Shown here piece after piece: positions 5,978 through 6,271 of a DNA stretch of 6,271 bases. Both the position numbers and the translations under genes were made by a program. This DNA is from Halococcaceae archaeon (GTDB taxonomy: Archaea > Halobacteriota > Halobacteria > Halobacteriales > Halalkalicoccaceae), in NCBI GenBank assembly GCA_007129135.1, contig SKWB01000250.1:1-6271 (forward strand). The letters run 5' to 3'. Each line of letters opens with the position of its first letter. Position 1 is the first letter of the stretch. A model generated the notes under the pieces. It did not search any database, was not told the origin of the DNA, and saw nothing but the letters and a program-made list of their open reading frames with translations.

Positions 5978-6271
5978 CGGACGTCACCTCCGTTCGGAGC
6001 TGCCGCGGATCGGCGTGCTCGGAGAGGTTCGTCGGCGGCTCCGGCCGTTCGAGGAACGCCTCCTTCTCCGCCTCGCTGTCGAACTCCGCCTCGATGATCC
6101 GGTCGGCGATCCCCTCGACGTCGATCTCGTTGTCGACCGACGAGGAGACCCGCACGGGCGAGGTGCCGTCCTCGCCGAACTCGAACTGGACGATCTTGTC
6201 CGAGGTGTCCCGCACCGTGCCGTCGTACTGCGTCTCGAGCTCCGACAGCGCGTTGATCAGCCGGCGCTGGA
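5970..6271 (-). CDS. rpoA1: DNA-directed RNA polymerase subunit A' (Rpo1N), C-terminal end only
   Basis: Only the last 99 residues are inside the window; the frame stays open to the window edge with [20 protein letters not shown], so the gene continues beyond it. The visible part, including [19 protein letters not shown] and a highly acidic tail with [13 protein letters not shown], matches the C-terminal end of haloarchaeal A', which joins structurally to A''. A' contributes the catalytic Asp-rich Mg-binding loop, which lies outside this window. The GTG at 6213-6215 is an internal valine, not a start. The stop codon overlaps the rpoA2 ATG within ATGACTGA (bases 5977-5970), giving tight coupling of two subunits needed in equal amounts. 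Confidence 0.95.
   Translation of the reverse strand, partial: QRRLINALSELETQYDGTVRDTSDKIVQFEFGEDGTSPVRVSSSVDNEIDVEGIADRIIEAEFDSEAEKEAFLERPEPPTNLSEHADPRQLRTEVTSDD
5984..5991 (-). promoter_or_regulatory. Strong ribosome-binding site for rpoA2
   Basis: On the minus strand GGAGGTGA (5991-5984) is fully complementary to the archaeal 16S rRNA 3' end (core CACCUCC) and lies 6 bases before the rpoA2 ATG. It is embedded in the rpoA1 codons for the end of TEVTSDD. It fixes the rpoA2 start and suggests independent initiation as well as coupling. Confidence 0.8.

Noticed and set aside
4922..6097. 391-codon plus-strand open frame opposite rpoA2 and the end of rpoA1
   Set aside because: Long antisense frames are common in GC-rich haloarchaeal genes. 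The opposite strand codes for unmistakable polymerase subunits and this translation is repetitive Asp/Arg/Leu without a recognisable domain.
4814..6271. Apparent break of the polymerase largest subunit into two genes as a frameshift
   Set aside because: Separate A' and A'' subunits are normal in archaea, and rpoA2 has its own strong ribosome-binding site and start codon.
1..6271. tRNA, rRNA, CRISPR, insertion sequence or integrase/attachment site
   Set aside because: Read on both strands, no cloverleaf-like tRNA sequence, no spaced direct repeats, no transposase or integrase motifs and no terminal repeats around the cassette were seen.

Overview
The window is chromosomal DNA from a haloarchaeon (class Halobacteria); genus and species cannot be told from it. 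The evidence is the split archaeal RNA polymerase largest subunit (A' and A'' as separate genes), a short two-KH archaeal NusA, archaeal-type S12 and S7, a strongly acidic N-terminal tail on S7, high GC with GC-rich third codon positions, and promoters placed for leaderless transcripts.

Layout: (1) 1-740, plus strand: the 3' part of a conserved haloarchaeal protein (best match from memory DUF5781) with a zinc-peptidase-like HEYAH motif. (2) 801-3237: a four-gene accessory cassette. It has an HxlR-type repressor on the minus strand (801-1199), a 127-bp divergent control region, and then three plus-strand genes: an atypical SDR NAD(P)H-binding protein (1327-1953), a four-helix membrane protein resembling DUF6069 (2003-2389), and an NmrA-type reductase-like protein (2386-3237). 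The last two overlap by 4 bp (GTGA). (3) 3250-6271, minus strand: the distal end of the RNA polymerase/ribosomal operon, in transcription order rpoA1 (3' end only) - rpoA2 - nusA - rps12 - rps7. Its genes overlap or abut, except for a 74-bp gap before rps12 that carries a promoter-like element.

How the genes fit together: the minus-strand block is the conserved transcription/translation operon, coding for the catalytic core of RNA polymerase, an RNA-binding elongation/termination factor and two small-subunit ribosomal proteins. The cassette looks like a small redox or electrophile-response unit: a local repressor controls itself and the divergent oxidoreductase genes. The substrates of both NAD(P)-binding proteins are unknown.

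The most notable non-coding signal is in 1200-1326. Two inverted repeats (1216-1239 and 1272-1320) are each centred at the expected TATA position of one of the two divergent leaderless promoters, and their half-sites share GTRGTR. They are good candidate operators for the HxlR protein, which itself has no cysteine. No RNA gene, CRISPR array, insertion sequence or integrase was seen, and no stretch over 300 bp lacks a gene.
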